Assembly: GCA_964649515.1 (NCBI GenBank)
Contig: CAZYPV010000003.1
Span: 1-64,000 of the forward strand
Length of the DNA: 64,000 nt
Reading direction: 5' to 3'
Origin: CALKGK01 sp964649515
Lineage (GTDB): Bacteria; Bacteroidota; Bacteroidia; Flavobacteriales_D; Sanyastnellaceae
Shown piece after piece: positions 55,178 to 63,787 of the stretch. Made by a program: the position numbers and the translations under genes. The first letter of the stretch is position 1; the number at the start of each line of letters is the position of its first letter. The notes beneath the pieces are model-generated. The model saw nothing but the letters and a program-made list of their open reading frames with translations, had not been told where the DNA came from and made no database searches.

Positions 55178-55307
55178 GTTAGTCAGGCAGTTGAAAAACA
55201 AACTGTCTCATGATTATTTAGGTTAATTGGGCAACAAAATATTTTGGTTTTTGGGCCTATTTCGAAACAAACTGAAAAACACCTGTAAACGTATGGGTGT
55301 TTTTTTT
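55178..55307 (+). ncRNA. Candidate small RNA, plus strand
   Basis: A -7 box TACTTTTG (55164-55171) is followed by about 130 bases with no useful ORF. A 7-bp hairpin (GGCAGTT/AACTGTC) and a Rho-independent terminator (AAAAACACC ... GGTGTTTTTTTT, 55275-55307) lie within them. No gene lies upstream on this strand to need that terminator. The start is estimated seven bases after the -7 box. No clear -33 element is seen, and no known RNA family is recognised. Confidence 0.35.
55275..55307 (+). terminator. Orphan terminator on plus strand
   Basis: Stem AAAAACACC/GGTGTTTTT with a long T-tract and no upstream plus-strand CDS within 2 kb; supports a small transcript. Confidence 0.7.
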
Positions 55308-55324
55308 CGCACATTTTGAGCCAA

Positions 55325-55356
55325 CAAAAAAGAGTCAAAACCGAAGCTTTGACTCT
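55325..55356 (-). terminator. Orphan terminator on minus strand
   Basis: Perfect nine-base arms and a six-base T-tract on the minus strand with no upstream CDS on that strand (the next gene upstream, prs, is on the other strand). Confidence 0.75.
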
Positions 55357-55457
55357 CACTAACTAATCAGATCATCAATGGTATTGGGAAATACCATCAA
55401 CACTACCCTCGTTAGGGCATTCGCACTTTGGCTTTCGCCGCAACACGAGATATCTCA
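55325..55457 (-). ncRNA. Candidate small structured RNA, minus strand
   Basis: A -7 box TATCTTTG (55471-55464) opens about 130 bases ending in a strong terminator (AGAGTCAAA/TTTGACTCT, 55331-55356, T-tract on this strand). In between are a TGGCT...AGCCA long-range pair, a CCCT/AGGG hairpin and a perfect ATGGTATT/AATACCAT hairpin near 55378-55397. Only very short ORFs exist. It converges on the plus-strand candidate. No known RNA family is recognised, and a -33 TTG is at a non-standard distance (15 bases). Confidence 0.42.
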
Positions 55458-55544
55458 GAGCCACAAAGATAACGGAAAATGAGCACCAATTCGAGATCAA
55501 AAAGTTCTTTTTTCCCATTCATAAGCATTATGGCTCTCAGTTCC

Positions 55545-55575
55545 TTGAAATTACGAGATGAAGCACGTATCTTTG
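55545..55575 (+). promoter_or_regulatory. prs operon promoter
   Basis: TTG (55545-55547), 20 bases, TATCTTTG (55568-55575): consensus Bacteroidota promoter 23 bases before the prs ATG. It lies inside a longer in-frame upstream extension, supporting the start at 55599. Confidence 0.7.
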
Positions 55576-55598
55576 CACCCCTTTTTAAACATTGCTGC

Positions 55599-56540
55599 AT
55601 GAACGATAATTTAAAGATTTTCGCGGGCTCCGCTTCGAAAGATATGGCAGAACGCATTGCCCATGATTATGGAGTTGAACTCGGTGCAGTAAATTTACAA
55701 CGGTTTAGCGATGGTGAAATTCAGCCCTCAATTGAAGAAACTGTTCGTGGAAAAGATGTGGTGATTGTTCAATCTACCTTCCCTCCAAGCGATAACCTTT
55801 TTGAGCTTCTTCTTCTGGTTGATGCCGCAAAACGTGCTTCGGCAAAAAGAATCGTAGCGGTCTTGCCTTACTTCGGTTTTGCAAGACAAGACCGAAAAGA
55901 CAAACCACGTGTGGCCATTGGTGCCAAGTTGGTTGCCAACTTGCTCACTGCAGCTGGAGTAGATCGTGTCATCACCATGGATCTTCACGCTGACCAAATT
56001 CAAGGGTTTTTTGAAGTGCCAGTAGATCACCTCTTCGCCTCAACCATTTTCCTTCCAACACTTCAGAAGCTCGACCTGCCCAACATGGTTATCGCAACGC
56101 CAGATACCGGTGGTACAAAGAGAGCAAATGCCTACGCTAAATTCCTTCAAGTGGATTTGGCCATTTGTTACAAACAACGAAAAGTGGCCAACAAAGTAGA
56201 TAGCATGACGGTGATTGGAGATGTCAAAGGCAAAGACGTTGTTTTGATCGACGATATGTGCGATACCGCCGGGACACTAACTAAAGCCGCAGAAATGATG
56301 ATGGATCATGGAGCAACAAGTGTGCGCGCAGTGTGTACTCACCCTGTTTTGAGTGGTCCCGCCTATGAGCGCATTCAAGATTCTGTATTAACCGAGTTGA
56401 TCGTGAGTGACAGTATTCCACTCAAAGAAGGAAAGCCAAAAGATAAAATTCGTGTTATCGAGACTCATGAGATGTTCTCTCGTGTACTGAAGTGCTTGAT
56501 GAACAACGAATCCATTAGTTCGCAATTTTTAATTTCATAA
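55599..56540 (+). CDS. prs: Ribose-phosphate pyrophosphokinase
   Basis: This 313-residue PRPP synthase feeds nucleotide, His and Trp synthesis. The start at 55599 gives the standard N-terminus 'LKIFAGSASKDMAERIA', and an in-frame upstream ATG overlaps the promoter. It has the ATP loop 'FARQDRKDKPR', the signature 'DLHADQIQGFFEVP' and the PRPP-binding 'LIDDMCDTAGTL'. It is first in prs-rplY-pth, a conserved order in Bacteroidota. Confidence 0.97.
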   Translation: MNDNLKIFAGSASKDMAERIAHDYGVELGAVNLQRFSDGEIQPSIEETVRGKDVVIVQSTFPPSDNLFELLLLVDAAKRASAKRIVAVLPYFGFARQDRKDKPRVAIGAKLVANLLTAAGVDRVITMDLHADQIQGFFEVPVDHLFASTIFLPTLQKLDLPNMVIATPDTGGTKRANAYAKFLQVDLAICYKQRKVANKVDSMTVIGDVKGKDVVLIDDMCDTAGTLTKAAEMMMDHGATSVRAVCTHPVLSGPAYERIQDSVLTELIVSDSIPLKEGKPKDKIRVIETHEMFSRVLKCLMNNESISSQFLIS

Positions 56541-56550
56541 ATATACAATC

Positions 56551-57135
56551 ATGAAAACAGCATCATTGAGCGGTTCTCCACGTGAGAACGTAGGGAAAAA
56601 AGATGCCGACACTCTTAGAAAGAACGGTCGTGTACCGGGAGTTCTTTATGGAGGACAGGAACAAATCCACTTTAGTGTGGACAACATCGAATTGGAAAAA
56701 GTGGTTTACACACCAGACGCTTTCCGATTTAACTTTGAAATTGATGGAAAGACTTACCCAACCATCATCAAAGACATGCAGTTTCACCCAGTAACAGACA
56801 AAATCCAACACTTGGACATGCTCCAGTTGTTTGATGATAAGCCTGTAACTGTTGAGCTCCCAGTAAGAACTACAGGAAACTCTATCGGTGTTCGTAACGG
56901 TGGTCGTTTAGCCATTAACTTCCGTCGTTTGATGGTTCGTGGTTTGCCTAATGATTTGCCAGAAGCCATTGTTGCAGACATCACCAACCTTAAAATTGGA
57001 GATGCAGCACGAGTTCGCGACTTGAACATTGAAGGATGTGAAATTCTTGCAGCCGATAACGCAGTTGTTGTTGATGTTAAGAAAACGCGTGCGGCTATGG
57101 CAGCAGCGGCAGCAGCAGCTGAAGCAGCGAAATAG
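56551..57135 (+). CDS. rplY: 50S ribosomal protein L25/Ctc
   Basis: This 194-residue long-form (Ctc-type) L25 binds 5S rRNA. The N-terminal L25 domain ('SGSPRENVGKKDADTLRKNG', 'VPGVLYGG') is followed by the TL5-type C-terminal domain ('VELPVRTTGNSIGVRNGG') and a poly-Ala tail. It lies ten bases after prs and 21 bases before pth. Confidence 0.96.
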   Translation: MKTASLSGSPRENVGKKDADTLRKNGRVPGVLYGGQEQIHFSVDNIELEKVVYTPDAFRFNFEIDGKTYPTIIKDMQFHPVTDKIQHLDMLQLFDDKPVTVELPVRTTGNSIGVRNGGRLAINFRRLMVRGLPNDLPEAIVADITNLKIGDAARVRDLNIEGCEILAADNAVVVDVKKTRAAMAAAAAAAEAAK

Positions 57136-57156
57136 TCTATTTGATCCCTATCTCGT

Positions 57157-57717
57157 ATGAAGTACCTCATCGTTGGCCTTGGAAATCCGGGTAGTGAGTA
57201 TGCCCATACTAGACACAATATAGGATTTGATGTGTTGGACGCCATGGTGGCGTCCAACACTCTTTTTAGCCCTGTCAAGCACGGGGAAATGGCCACAGTT
57301 AAACACAAAGGCCGAACCCTTCTTTTGCTCAAACCCAATACCTTTATGAACCTTAGTGGAAAGGCCGTAATGTATTGGATGCAGCAAGAAAAAATCAATC
57401 TCGATCACCTCTTGATCGTTACCGATGATCTCGCCCTCCCTTTCGGAACCATCCGCCTCAAACCAAGAGGTAGCGATGGTGGTCACAATGGTTTGAAAGA
57501 CATCCAAGCCCGATTAGGCACCAACAAGTACCACCGATTCCGTTTTGGCGTTGGAAACGATTTCGCCAAGGGTAGGCAAGTCGATTATGTCCTTGGAAAA
57601 TGGAACGAAGAAGAGCAATCCAAGCTTCAGGAAAGGCTGGAGCGATCCGTACTAGCCATCCAGAGCTACGCTAGTATTGGGCTTGAACGGACCATGAATT
57701 TTTTCAATAATACCTGA
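57157..57717 (+). CDS. pth: Peptidyl-tRNA hydrolase
   Basis: This 186-residue enzyme frees tRNA from aborted peptides. It has 'VGLGNPGSEYAHTRHNIG' with the catalytic His, 'KPNTFMNLSGKAV' and 'VTDDLALPFG', and 'GGHNGLKDI'. It is the last gene of prs-rplY-pth. A weak AACAC/GTGTT hairpin with a T-tract (57719-57744) follows. Confidence 0.96.
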   Translation: MKYLIVGLGNPGSEYAHTRHNIGFDVLDAMVASNTLFSPVKHGEMATVKHKGRTLLLLKPNTFMNLSGKAVMYWMQQEKINLDHLLIVTDDLALPFGTIRLKPRGSDGGHNGLKDIQARLGTNKYHRFRFGVGNDFAKGRQVDYVLGKWNEEEQSKLQERLERSVLAIQSYASIGLERTMNFFNNT

Positions 57718-57718
57718 G

Positions 57719-57744
57719 AACACGAGGTTTATTGGTGTTTTTTT
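57719..57744 (+). terminator. Weak terminator after pth
   Basis: Five-base AACAC/GTGTT stem with a seven-base T-tract starting two bases after the pth stop. Confidence 0.4.
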
Positions 57745-57774
57745 CAGAACTTAAGAGTACTGAAAAACGAAACT

Positions 57775-57942
57775 ATGAACTCCCTCGAACAATTCCGAAA
57801 GCAATCCCTTCTCTTTCTTCACCACTTGAGTGTTTATACAGAGCAACGGATATCTTCCCATCAATTTGAAGACCAAAGACCTCGAAAAAGGAAGCATTAT
57901 TTCACTTCCGTTCGTAAGAAAAACGACCAATCTGCAGGCTAA
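57775..57942 (+). CDS. Possible 55-residue ORF
   Basis: An ATG-started frame encodes a basic 55-residue protein with an amphipathic first third (MNSLEQFRKQSLLFLHHLSV) and a Lys/Arg-rich tail. It overlaps the end of the anti-sigma-like gene antisense by 41 bases. No promoter or homologous family is recognised, so it may be chance. Confidence 0.25.
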   Translation: MNSLEQFRKQSLLFLHHLSVYTEQRISSHQFEDQRPRKRKHYFTSVRKKNDQSAG

Positions 57943-58933
57943 GCGTTTTGAACTTGTCGGTTTTTTTGTTCTTGAGGAGTGCTGATTGTCCTTGACTTTT
58001 TCGTTTCACCGATTGGCGTGCTTGACTGGCCAAAGCCATCACCGTTTCATTGGTACCGGAATTTGCTGGTAGGTCTAATCGCTGCTTCAATCGTTGACCT
58101 AAGAACTCTCGAAGATTTAGAAAGCCTCCGTCCTCATCTCTTTTGGGTTCATTTTGAGCCAAGGTTAGCTCTTGCTTCTCTTGATTTTGATTTATCCCAG
58201 CGTCTGAAACATTGAAATGCTGAAGCTGCTGATCGAACCCTGCCTGCAAATCCTTCCACTCAAAAGCCAAGGTCTCCATCATCGAAGGAGTGCTTTGTTT
58301 CTCTCGATCAGGCTCACTTTGAATGAATTTTGGACTTGACTGCTTTGTGCTTGAAGTTGCACTAAGCATTGTTGGAACTGCGTTCATATTTGAAAGCGCT
58401 GGGGCAAGGGGCAAATCGATGCTTTTAGCGAGCGGAATGTTTGCTAAGCGCAAGGCCGTGGTACTTTCATCATTTCTTGGAATCAGAAAAACAGCCAAAA
58501 TAAGCACCGCTGCTGCGGCTCCGAATCTCCACCAGATACCAAATCCACGTTCTTTCTGAATTAGAGCAGCTTTGTTGGGATAGCTCATGCTAGGAATACC
58601 AAGTACCAAACGCTCCTTGAGATCTTCACCCTTATTTGGAACACGATCACCTTCATGGAGTTCTGCCCATGCATNNNNNNNNNNNNNNNNNNNNNNNNNN
58701 NNNNNNNNNNNNNNNNNNNNNNNNNNNNNNNNNNNNNNNNNNNNNNNNNNNNNNNNNNNNNNNNNNNNNNNNNNACGCTCGCTGTTCAGGGATAGTAAGT
58801 CGCCATCAAGATCAATTTCCAACTCAGGGTGAGCCAAAACAAAAGCACGCAAAGCACTCTCTAACTCAGTAGAAAGGTTCCCATCGAAATAATCGATCAG
58901 GTATACTTCGTAATTTGTTTTGTTGATCTTCAT
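57902..58933 (-). CDS. Probable membrane anti-sigma factor, gap inside
   Basis: This ~343-residue protein is interrupted by 100 N (58675-58774) that keep frame. The N-terminal segment ('NKTNYEVYLIDYFDGNLS', 'AHPELEIDLDG') is the short acidic domain commonly found in proteins partnered with ECF sigma factors in Bacteroidota. One transmembrane helix follows ('FGAAAAVLILAVFLIP', about 151-168), then a Gln/Ser/Lys-rich periplasmic region. Its start overlaps the sigma factor stop by four bases. Sigma-factor sequestering is inferred from position and topology; no zinc-binding anti-sigma motif is visible. Confidence 0.75.
   Translation of the reverse strand: MKINKTNYEVYLIDYFDGNLSTELESALRAFVLAHPELEIDLDGDLLSLNSERXXXXXXXXXXXXXXXXXXXXXXXXXXXXXXXXXXAWAELHEGDRVPNKGEDLKERLVLGIPSMSYPNKAALIQKERGFGIWWRFGAAAAVLILAVFLIPRNDESTTALRLANIPLAKSIDLPLAPALSNMNAVPTMLSATSSTKQSSPKFIQSEPDREKQSTPSMMETLAFEWKDLQAGFDQQLQHFNVSDAGINQNQEKQELTLAQNEPKRDEDGGFLNLREFLGQRLKQRLDLPANSGTNETVMALASQARQSVKRKSQGQSALLKNKKTDKFKTLSLQIGRFSYERK
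58675..58774. other. Assembly gap (100 N)
   Basis: Undetermined bases inside the anti-sigma-like gene. Confidence 0.99.
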
Positions 58934-59415
58934 ATTAAATACTCAATCTTTACGAGGTACTTTTTCAATGCTACTCGTGCCCGATAAATGTACACCTTGA
59001 CTTGTGCCTCGCTTAAGCCCGTGATTTCTCCAATCTCCTCATAGCTGTAACCTTCATAATCGCGCAGCATAATCACGTGTTGTTGTGATTCTGGAAGTTT
59101 CTTGATGGCTTCATCGAGAATTTCCTGCAAATCGGTATAGTGCTCTGTGTGGGCCAATTGGTTTATATCAGCCTGCTCAATGTCTCCTCGCTTTTTTTCT
59201 CTTCGAATGAGATCAATCATTGTTCTGTAACCCGTGGTGAACAAGTAGGACTTCGATTTTTCAAAGCTCACCTCTTCCACTTTCAACCACATTTTCACAA
59301 AAGCATCTTGCACAACATCTCTTGCCTGCTCTTCATTTCTCAGATTTTTGAGAATGAATCGATACAAGTTATCGGAGAATTCCTCCACACATGAGTTGTA
59401 CTGTGCTACGGTCAT
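58930..59415 (-). CDS. ECF-type RNA polymerase sigma factor
   Basis: This 161-residue sigma-70 family protein has region 2 (about 10-75; 'LYRFILKNLRNEEQARDVVQDAFVKMW') and region 4 (about 105-155; 'LPESQQHVIMLRDYEGYSYEEIGEITG'), with no region 1 or 3. It directs polymerase to a small regulon. It overlaps the membrane anti-sigma candidate by four bases, the usual sigma/anti-sigma pairing. Its target promoters are not identifiable here. Confidence 0.95.
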   Translation of the reverse strand: MTVAQYNSCVEEFSDNLYRFILKNLRNEEQARDVVQDAFVKMWLKVEEVSFEKSKSYLFTTGYRTMIDLIRREKKRGDIEQADINQLAHTEHYTDLQEILDEAIKKLPESQQHVIMLRDYEGYSYEEIGEITGLSEAQVKVYIYRARVALKKYLVKIEYLI

Positions 59416-59463
59416 GAACTGCTTGGTTACGGGTAAGACGCACGGTTCTTTTTAAAAGTTACA

Positions 59464-59497
59464 CAAAAAAATGCCCCACCTGAGCGATGGGGCATTT
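59464..59497 (-). terminator. Terminator of 48-residue ORF
   Basis: AAATGCCCCA/TGGGGCATTT arms (59469-59478, 59488-59497) with a T-tract on the minus strand, 41 bases past the small ORF stop. Confidence 0.85.
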
Positions 59498-59538
59498 CCT
59501 TCTTTTCAATTTAAACCAAAACCTTGAAGTTGAATATC

Positions 59539-59685
59539 TTAACGATTTGCAGCAATCTGTATCATTTGCAGTTTGAGGTCGTTCACCTCTTGTAGCTTGG
59601 CCAAGTAAGCGCTTACTTTGCCCTTTTTCATGAGGATGATTGCTTGATCTTTTAAAGCGAAGTATTTGTTTTTTAACTCTTTCAT
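59539..59685 (-). CDS. 48-residue helical small protein
   Basis: The ATG at 59685 gives 'MKELKNKYFALKDQAI'; a longer frame to 59733 starts with an unlikely His-rich tail. The product is Lys- and Leu-rich, probably two helices ('LMKKGKVSAYLAKLQEVNDL'). The strong terminator downstream confirms a transcript on this strand. Function is unknown; it resembles small cytoplasmic proteins of Flavobacteriia of similar pattern, which I cannot name with certainty. Confidence 0.68.
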   Translation of the reverse strand: MKELKNKYFALKDQAIILMKKGKVSAYLAKLQEVNDLKLQMIQIAANR

Positions 59686-59820
59686 GGCCGTTTGTTTTAT
59701 TGTTTGATGATGGAAATGCAAAGGCTGTGCCAAAATGATTCAAACCCTTTGATACAAGCTCTTCCATTTTTCCAGAAGCCTTGAAAACATTGATGAATCA
59801 ACAGATCAAGAAAGGGATGT

Positions 59821-62800
59821 TTAGCGAAGTAAATTAACGTGTCCACTCCGTTTTTTCACTCCCTTTAAGGTGCCAAACCAGACGGTCCAAACATAGGTGT
59901 CCATTTGAGCATAATAATCGCCACCCATCATGCTCCCGTCCCAATGAGCGTTGGGGTCTTCGCTCAAATAAACCACTTCGCCCCATCGATTTCGGATTTC
60001 GAGCTTAAAATCTCTAAGGTTCTCGCCATATGCTTTGAACACATCATTAATCCCGTCGTTGTTGGGTGTAAAACTATTGGGAAGGTAGATGGGGAAATAA
60101 ACGTCAACAAATACAGAATCCTTTCCCACGCAGCCATTTTCATCCAATTGATTCAAAACAAACCATTGCGCTTCTTCCACAGTAGCTTGAGGCTGAAGAC
60201 AGGTGTCACAAGACAAAGGCTCGGCGGGGGTCCACCAGAAATTACCACTTGCAGCTCCATTCAAATTCACCTCATCCAACCAATTCACTGCCACATTGCC
60301 TCCAGCCTCTACGTCGGGCAAAGGCAATACCTCAACAAATACCTCTGCCTCTGCAGCACATCCGTTCTCATCACCTACTACAACGGTAAAGAGTTGATCA
60401 TCCACCGGAAATAAATTCGGACTTTGTGCACTTGGATTGTCTACCAAATAAGTGGGCGACCATGAATAATACACTCCGCCTTCAGCCCAAGCGGGCCAAC
60501 CTTCACCAAAACACACCACCCCATCATCTCCCGCTGCCGCCACGGGGGTAATGACATTCACCGTCAACTGATCGGTGCCCGTACCACACAGGTTGCTCAC
60601 AAGAACAGAATAGGTGGTGGTTTCACTTGGAGATGCAATGGGACTTTGAATGGTAGCACTGCTCAAGCTTTCTGCCGGACTCCATTCCCAGGAAAAACCG
60701 TCCACAGCACTAATTTGGACATTTTGCCCAATACACAGGTTTACAGGATCATAAACATTGCCTCCAGGAAAATCTTCAATCACCGTTACCTCGACCTCTC
60801 CTGAAGCCTCACATCCTTCTTGACTGATAAACTCAACGGAAAAGGTGCTGGTTTGGTTTGGAGTTGCTTGCACTTCCCCTTCGTTTGGATTATCGATAAA
60901 TTCTGCTGGACTCCAAGAAAAATCGCTCCCCGGGCCCACGTTGAGCGGAGCGCTCTCGCCCAAGCAGATCGTTAACGGCTCTGAAATGGTAAATTGAGGA
61001 ACAATAAAGTCAACCAGAACTTCCACCGTTTCGGTTTCACAATCGTTTTCATCTACAAAGAAATACGTTGTGGGTATGGAGGGGGTGACCGTTGGATTTA
61101 AAGAAGAGGGATCATCCAAGCTAGGGTCCTCTAGCCAAAATGCATTATCGCTCCCCGTTGCGAACAGTTGAACGCTATTCCCTTCGCAAATGGGGTCCAC
61201 TTCTAAAACCGCCGGAGCCACCCCGGGGAGGATGGTAATGTCCAAATAAGCCGTGTCCGACTCCAAGCACTCGTTGGGATCAAAAGCAATGAGTTGAATG
61301 GTAAAATCTCCATTCACGTTGTAGGTGTGTTGAGGAGCCTCTTCATTTGAGAAGTTATTGTCTCCAAAACTCCATTCGTAAGCGCTTCCACCCAAAGTAT
61401 TGTTGATGAATTGAGCGGGTTGACCTTCGCAGATGGATGTAGGGCCATCGATGTTGATCTCTGCCTCAATCTTTCCTAAGTCAAATTTGAACACCCCCAA
61501 ATTGCAGTTGCTGCTTGGGTTGTCTGCACTCCAAGCACCCGGTGTAGTGGGGAAATCACTGTTCCCGCCACAACCTGCACAAACGGCTTGGTATACCGAA
61601 CCATTCTTATCGAATTTTGCTGTTCCACCATCGACATGTTCGGTACTTGTACTTCCACCGAAGTAAGTGGCATACACCAGTTCTTCTGCATCAACAGAAA
61701 GCACGCAGAGATAGAAGTCTGAACCATCAGTGGTATTCTGGTAGGCATTTGCAGTTATGGGGAGATCGTCTGTGCTGCTGCTTGTGGCGTATTGGGAGTT
61801 GAATTGATTGGTCGTCCCTCCCCATCCTGTGAAGTAGATTTGATTGCAGTCGGACACCAAAAATGCAGTGGGGCTGATGTCAATTGCTCCATCTCCTGAG
61901 CCCACTGTTGTTTGCCATTGAAGTGCTGCGAGTTGCGGGTTGAATTTGGCAATGAACTGCCCTGAATTGGCTATCCCGTAAGTACCGTCGGTGATGGGCA
62001 AGTTGCCTTCACTTTGTCCATAAATGTGCACATTGTTGTCGAGGTCGAGCTGCACAAAATACGCTTGGTCGTAAGTATCTGTACCGTAAAAAGTAGAAGC
62101 TGTAATGTCGCTTCCATCGGGATTGAATTTGACCACAAAAGCATCTACATCACCATTGAAGGTGTTGTCATAAACGGTATTTGAAGTGAGCGGGAAATCA
62201 GCACTTTTTGTTCCTCCACAAGCAACGATGCGGTTCAAATCGTCGAGCTGCAAGCTGTAGGCTGCATCATCATTTGTTCCACCGAGGTAGCTACTCCATT
62301 CAAGTGTTGACAAGTCCGAACTCATCCTAAACAGAACACCGTCTGACCCACCAGCATTGTTGGTTTGAAAGCTGTTGCCCGCCATGGGAAACCCCCCACC
62401 AATGTTGCTTGTCGCCACATAAATGCGATCGGCATCATCCACAATCACTTCACCCCGAAATAGATCTCCGTAATTATAGGAGAGCTTATCACTCACGTTC
62501 AAGCCTTCGTTTCCGCTTCCTCCAACATAGGTGGATGCAAGCAGTCCGCTGTCGTTTCCGCTGAATTTGGCCAAAAAAAGATCACATCCACTAAGGTGAC
62601 TAGCGTTGACAAAAAGCGTTGCAAAATCAAAAAAGGCCCCTTCACCAAAAAGGGTTTGATAAGCTCCAGCGGTTACCGGAAAATCGGGAGAACCGGTAGT
62701 TCCAAGTACGATATAATCTCCGTTTGCATCGCTAATGATGGAGTGGGGCATTTCCAATCCGTAGCCGCCCATGTAGGTAGAATAGAGCAATTGGTTTCCG

Positions 62801-63714
62801 TCGGCATTGAATTTCGAAATGGCGATATCACAATAGCCATTTTGAACGGGATCGAAATCGTCTTGAAGGGCACCTAGCGTTGTGGGATACCCCGCTTGAA
62901 ACACCGCCGCCCCTCCAATGAGATTGCCATTTAAATCATCTGTTGCCGTGAAGCCGAAATTACTCGCTACCGCTCCTACGTAGGAGGCAAAACTAATCTC
63001 GGGATCAATGGTGAGCGCGTAATTGGGGTTGTATTCTCCCAATTCAAAGCTCAGCACATTGTCCGCCAGGACATAGGCACAAGGCACTTGCTTCATTTTA
63101 CCATCGATGATCTGATAGGCAAAGGGTTCATTTTCCATCACCTCTCCCAAAGCAGTGTGGAGCACCAACTTACCTTCTCGAAGCTCCATCCCATTCAAGC
63201 CCTCGTATTTCAAACGCAAGTCATTGGGATTGGCGTGAGCGGCGAGTTTTGCATCGTACTTCAGGGCGTTCCCTTTACTGTACAGCAAGATATCAATGCC
63301 CGAGTACATGTTGAGCAATTTCGCTTTTTGATAGGGTTTTACTCGCTCTGCCCAGCGATTGGGATCATTTCCTTGATAATAGTTATAGTGATGGCTTTCT
63401 GCTTGAATTCCTTCTCTTTGTGCTGCGAAACCATCAACAAAATTCACACGGTAGGCATGTCCTTTTGGGAGATTTTCGTTTTCTGAGCTCCGTTCTCCGT
63501 GATTGAAATCAACGGCATGATCTGCGAGAAGGAGAAAAGTGATTGCACTTTCTTCAGCCCAAAGCGTCCCCCCTTTGAATTCGCATCTAAAGTGAACTTG
63601 GTTTTCCCATTGTCCAAGATTCTCCACATATTCTACACCCACTCCTGCTCGTACCAAGGAAAAGGCAAAAAAGACCAGCACGAAAAGGATATGAAAGCGC
63701 AATGAATTCATCAC
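59821..63714 (-). CDS. T9SS type B protein with SBBP-type repeats and PKD/Ig domains
   Basis: This 1297-residue protein has a signal peptide ('FAFSLVRAGVGVE') and the conserved N-terminal domain seen in Bacteroidota cell-surface proteins ('YVENLGQWENQVHFRCEF', 'YSGIDILLYSKGNALKYD'). About 240-740 is a series of SBBP-like beta-propeller repeats ('ASTYVGGSGNEG', 'SSYLGGTNDDAAYSL'). A PKD domain ('YEWSFGDNNFSNEEAPQHTYN') and several Ig-like repeats with C-x-G motifs follow. A type B sorting domain ('FTPNNDGINDVFKAYG', 'RNRWGEVVYLSEDP') ends it. Unlike the other two type B genes it has no adjacent PorP/SprF gene. Surface or secreted role; substrate unknown. Confidence 0.93.
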   Translation of the reverse strand: MMNSLRFHILFVLVFFAFSLVRAGVGVEYVENLGQWENQVHFRCEFKGGTLWAEESAITFLLLADHAVDFNHGERSSENENLPKGHAYRVNFVDGFAAQREGIQAESHHYNYYQGNDPNRWAERVKPYQKAKLLNMYSGIDILLYSKGNALKYDAKLAAHANPNDLRLKYEGLNGMELREGKLVLHTALGEVMENEPFAYQIIDGKMKQVPCAYVLADNVLSFELGEYNPNYALTIDPEISFASYVGAVASNFGFTATDDLNGNLIGGAAVFQAGYPTTLGALQDDFDPVQNGYCDIAISKFNADGNQLLYSTYMGGYGLEMPHSIISDANGDYIVLGTTGSPDFPVTAGAYQTLFGEGAFFDFATLFVNASHLSGCDLFLAKFSGNDSGLLASTYVGGSGNEGLNVSDKLSYNYGDLFRGEVIVDDADRIYVATSNIGGGFPMAGNSFQTNNAGGSDGVLFRMSSDLSTLEWSSYLGGTNDDAAYSLQLDDLNRIVACGGTKSADFPLTSNTVYDNTFNGDVDAFVVKFNPDGSDITASTFYGTDTYDQAYFVQLDLDNNVHIYGQSEGNLPITDGTYGIANSGQFIAKFNPQLAALQWQTTVGSGDGAIDISPTAFLVSDCNQIYFTGWGGTTNQFNSQYATSSSTDDLPITANAYQNTTDGSDFYLCVLSVDAEELVYATYFGGSTSTEHVDGGTAKFDKNGSVYQAVCAGCGGNSDFPTTPGAWSADNPSSNCNLGVFKFDLGKIEAEINIDGPTSICEGQPAQFINNTLGGSAYEWSFGDNNFSNEEAPQHTYNVNGDFTIQLIAFDPNECLESDTAYLDITILPGVAPAVLEVDPICEGNSVQLFATGSDNAFWLEDPSLDDPSSLNPTVTPSIPTTYFFVDENDCETETVEVLVDFIVPQFTISEPLTICLGESAPLNVGPGSDFSWSPAEFIDNPNEGEVQATPNQTSTFSVEFISQEGCEASGEVEVTVIEDFPGGNVYDPVNLCIGQNVQISAVDGFSWEWSPAESLSSATIQSPIASPSETTTYSVLVSNLCGTGTDQLTVNVITPVAAAGDDGVVCFGEGWPAWAEGGVYYSWSPTYLVDNPSAQSPNLFPVDDQLFTVVVGDENGCAAEAEVFVEVLPLPDVEAGGNVAVNWLDEVNLNGAASGNFWWTPAEPLSCDTCLQPQATVEEAQWFVLNQLDENGCVGKDSVFVDVYFPIYLPNSFTPNNDGINDVFKAYGENLRDFKLEIRNRWGEVVYLSEDPNAHWDGSMMGGDYYAQMDTYVWTVWFGTLKGVKKRSGHVNLLR

Positions 63715-63787
63715 TCTAAAGGACGTGAAAAAAGCCTTGAAAGTTGCTTGTAGATCAATGAATTCAGCGGGAAATCGTGCAATGCTA

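Noticed and set aside
55441..55471. TPP-riboswitch-like CTGAGA in the minus-strand RNA candidate
   Set aside because: Only the six-base motif is present; the rest of the THI-box (second conserved loop, stems) is absent and prs is not a thiamin gene.
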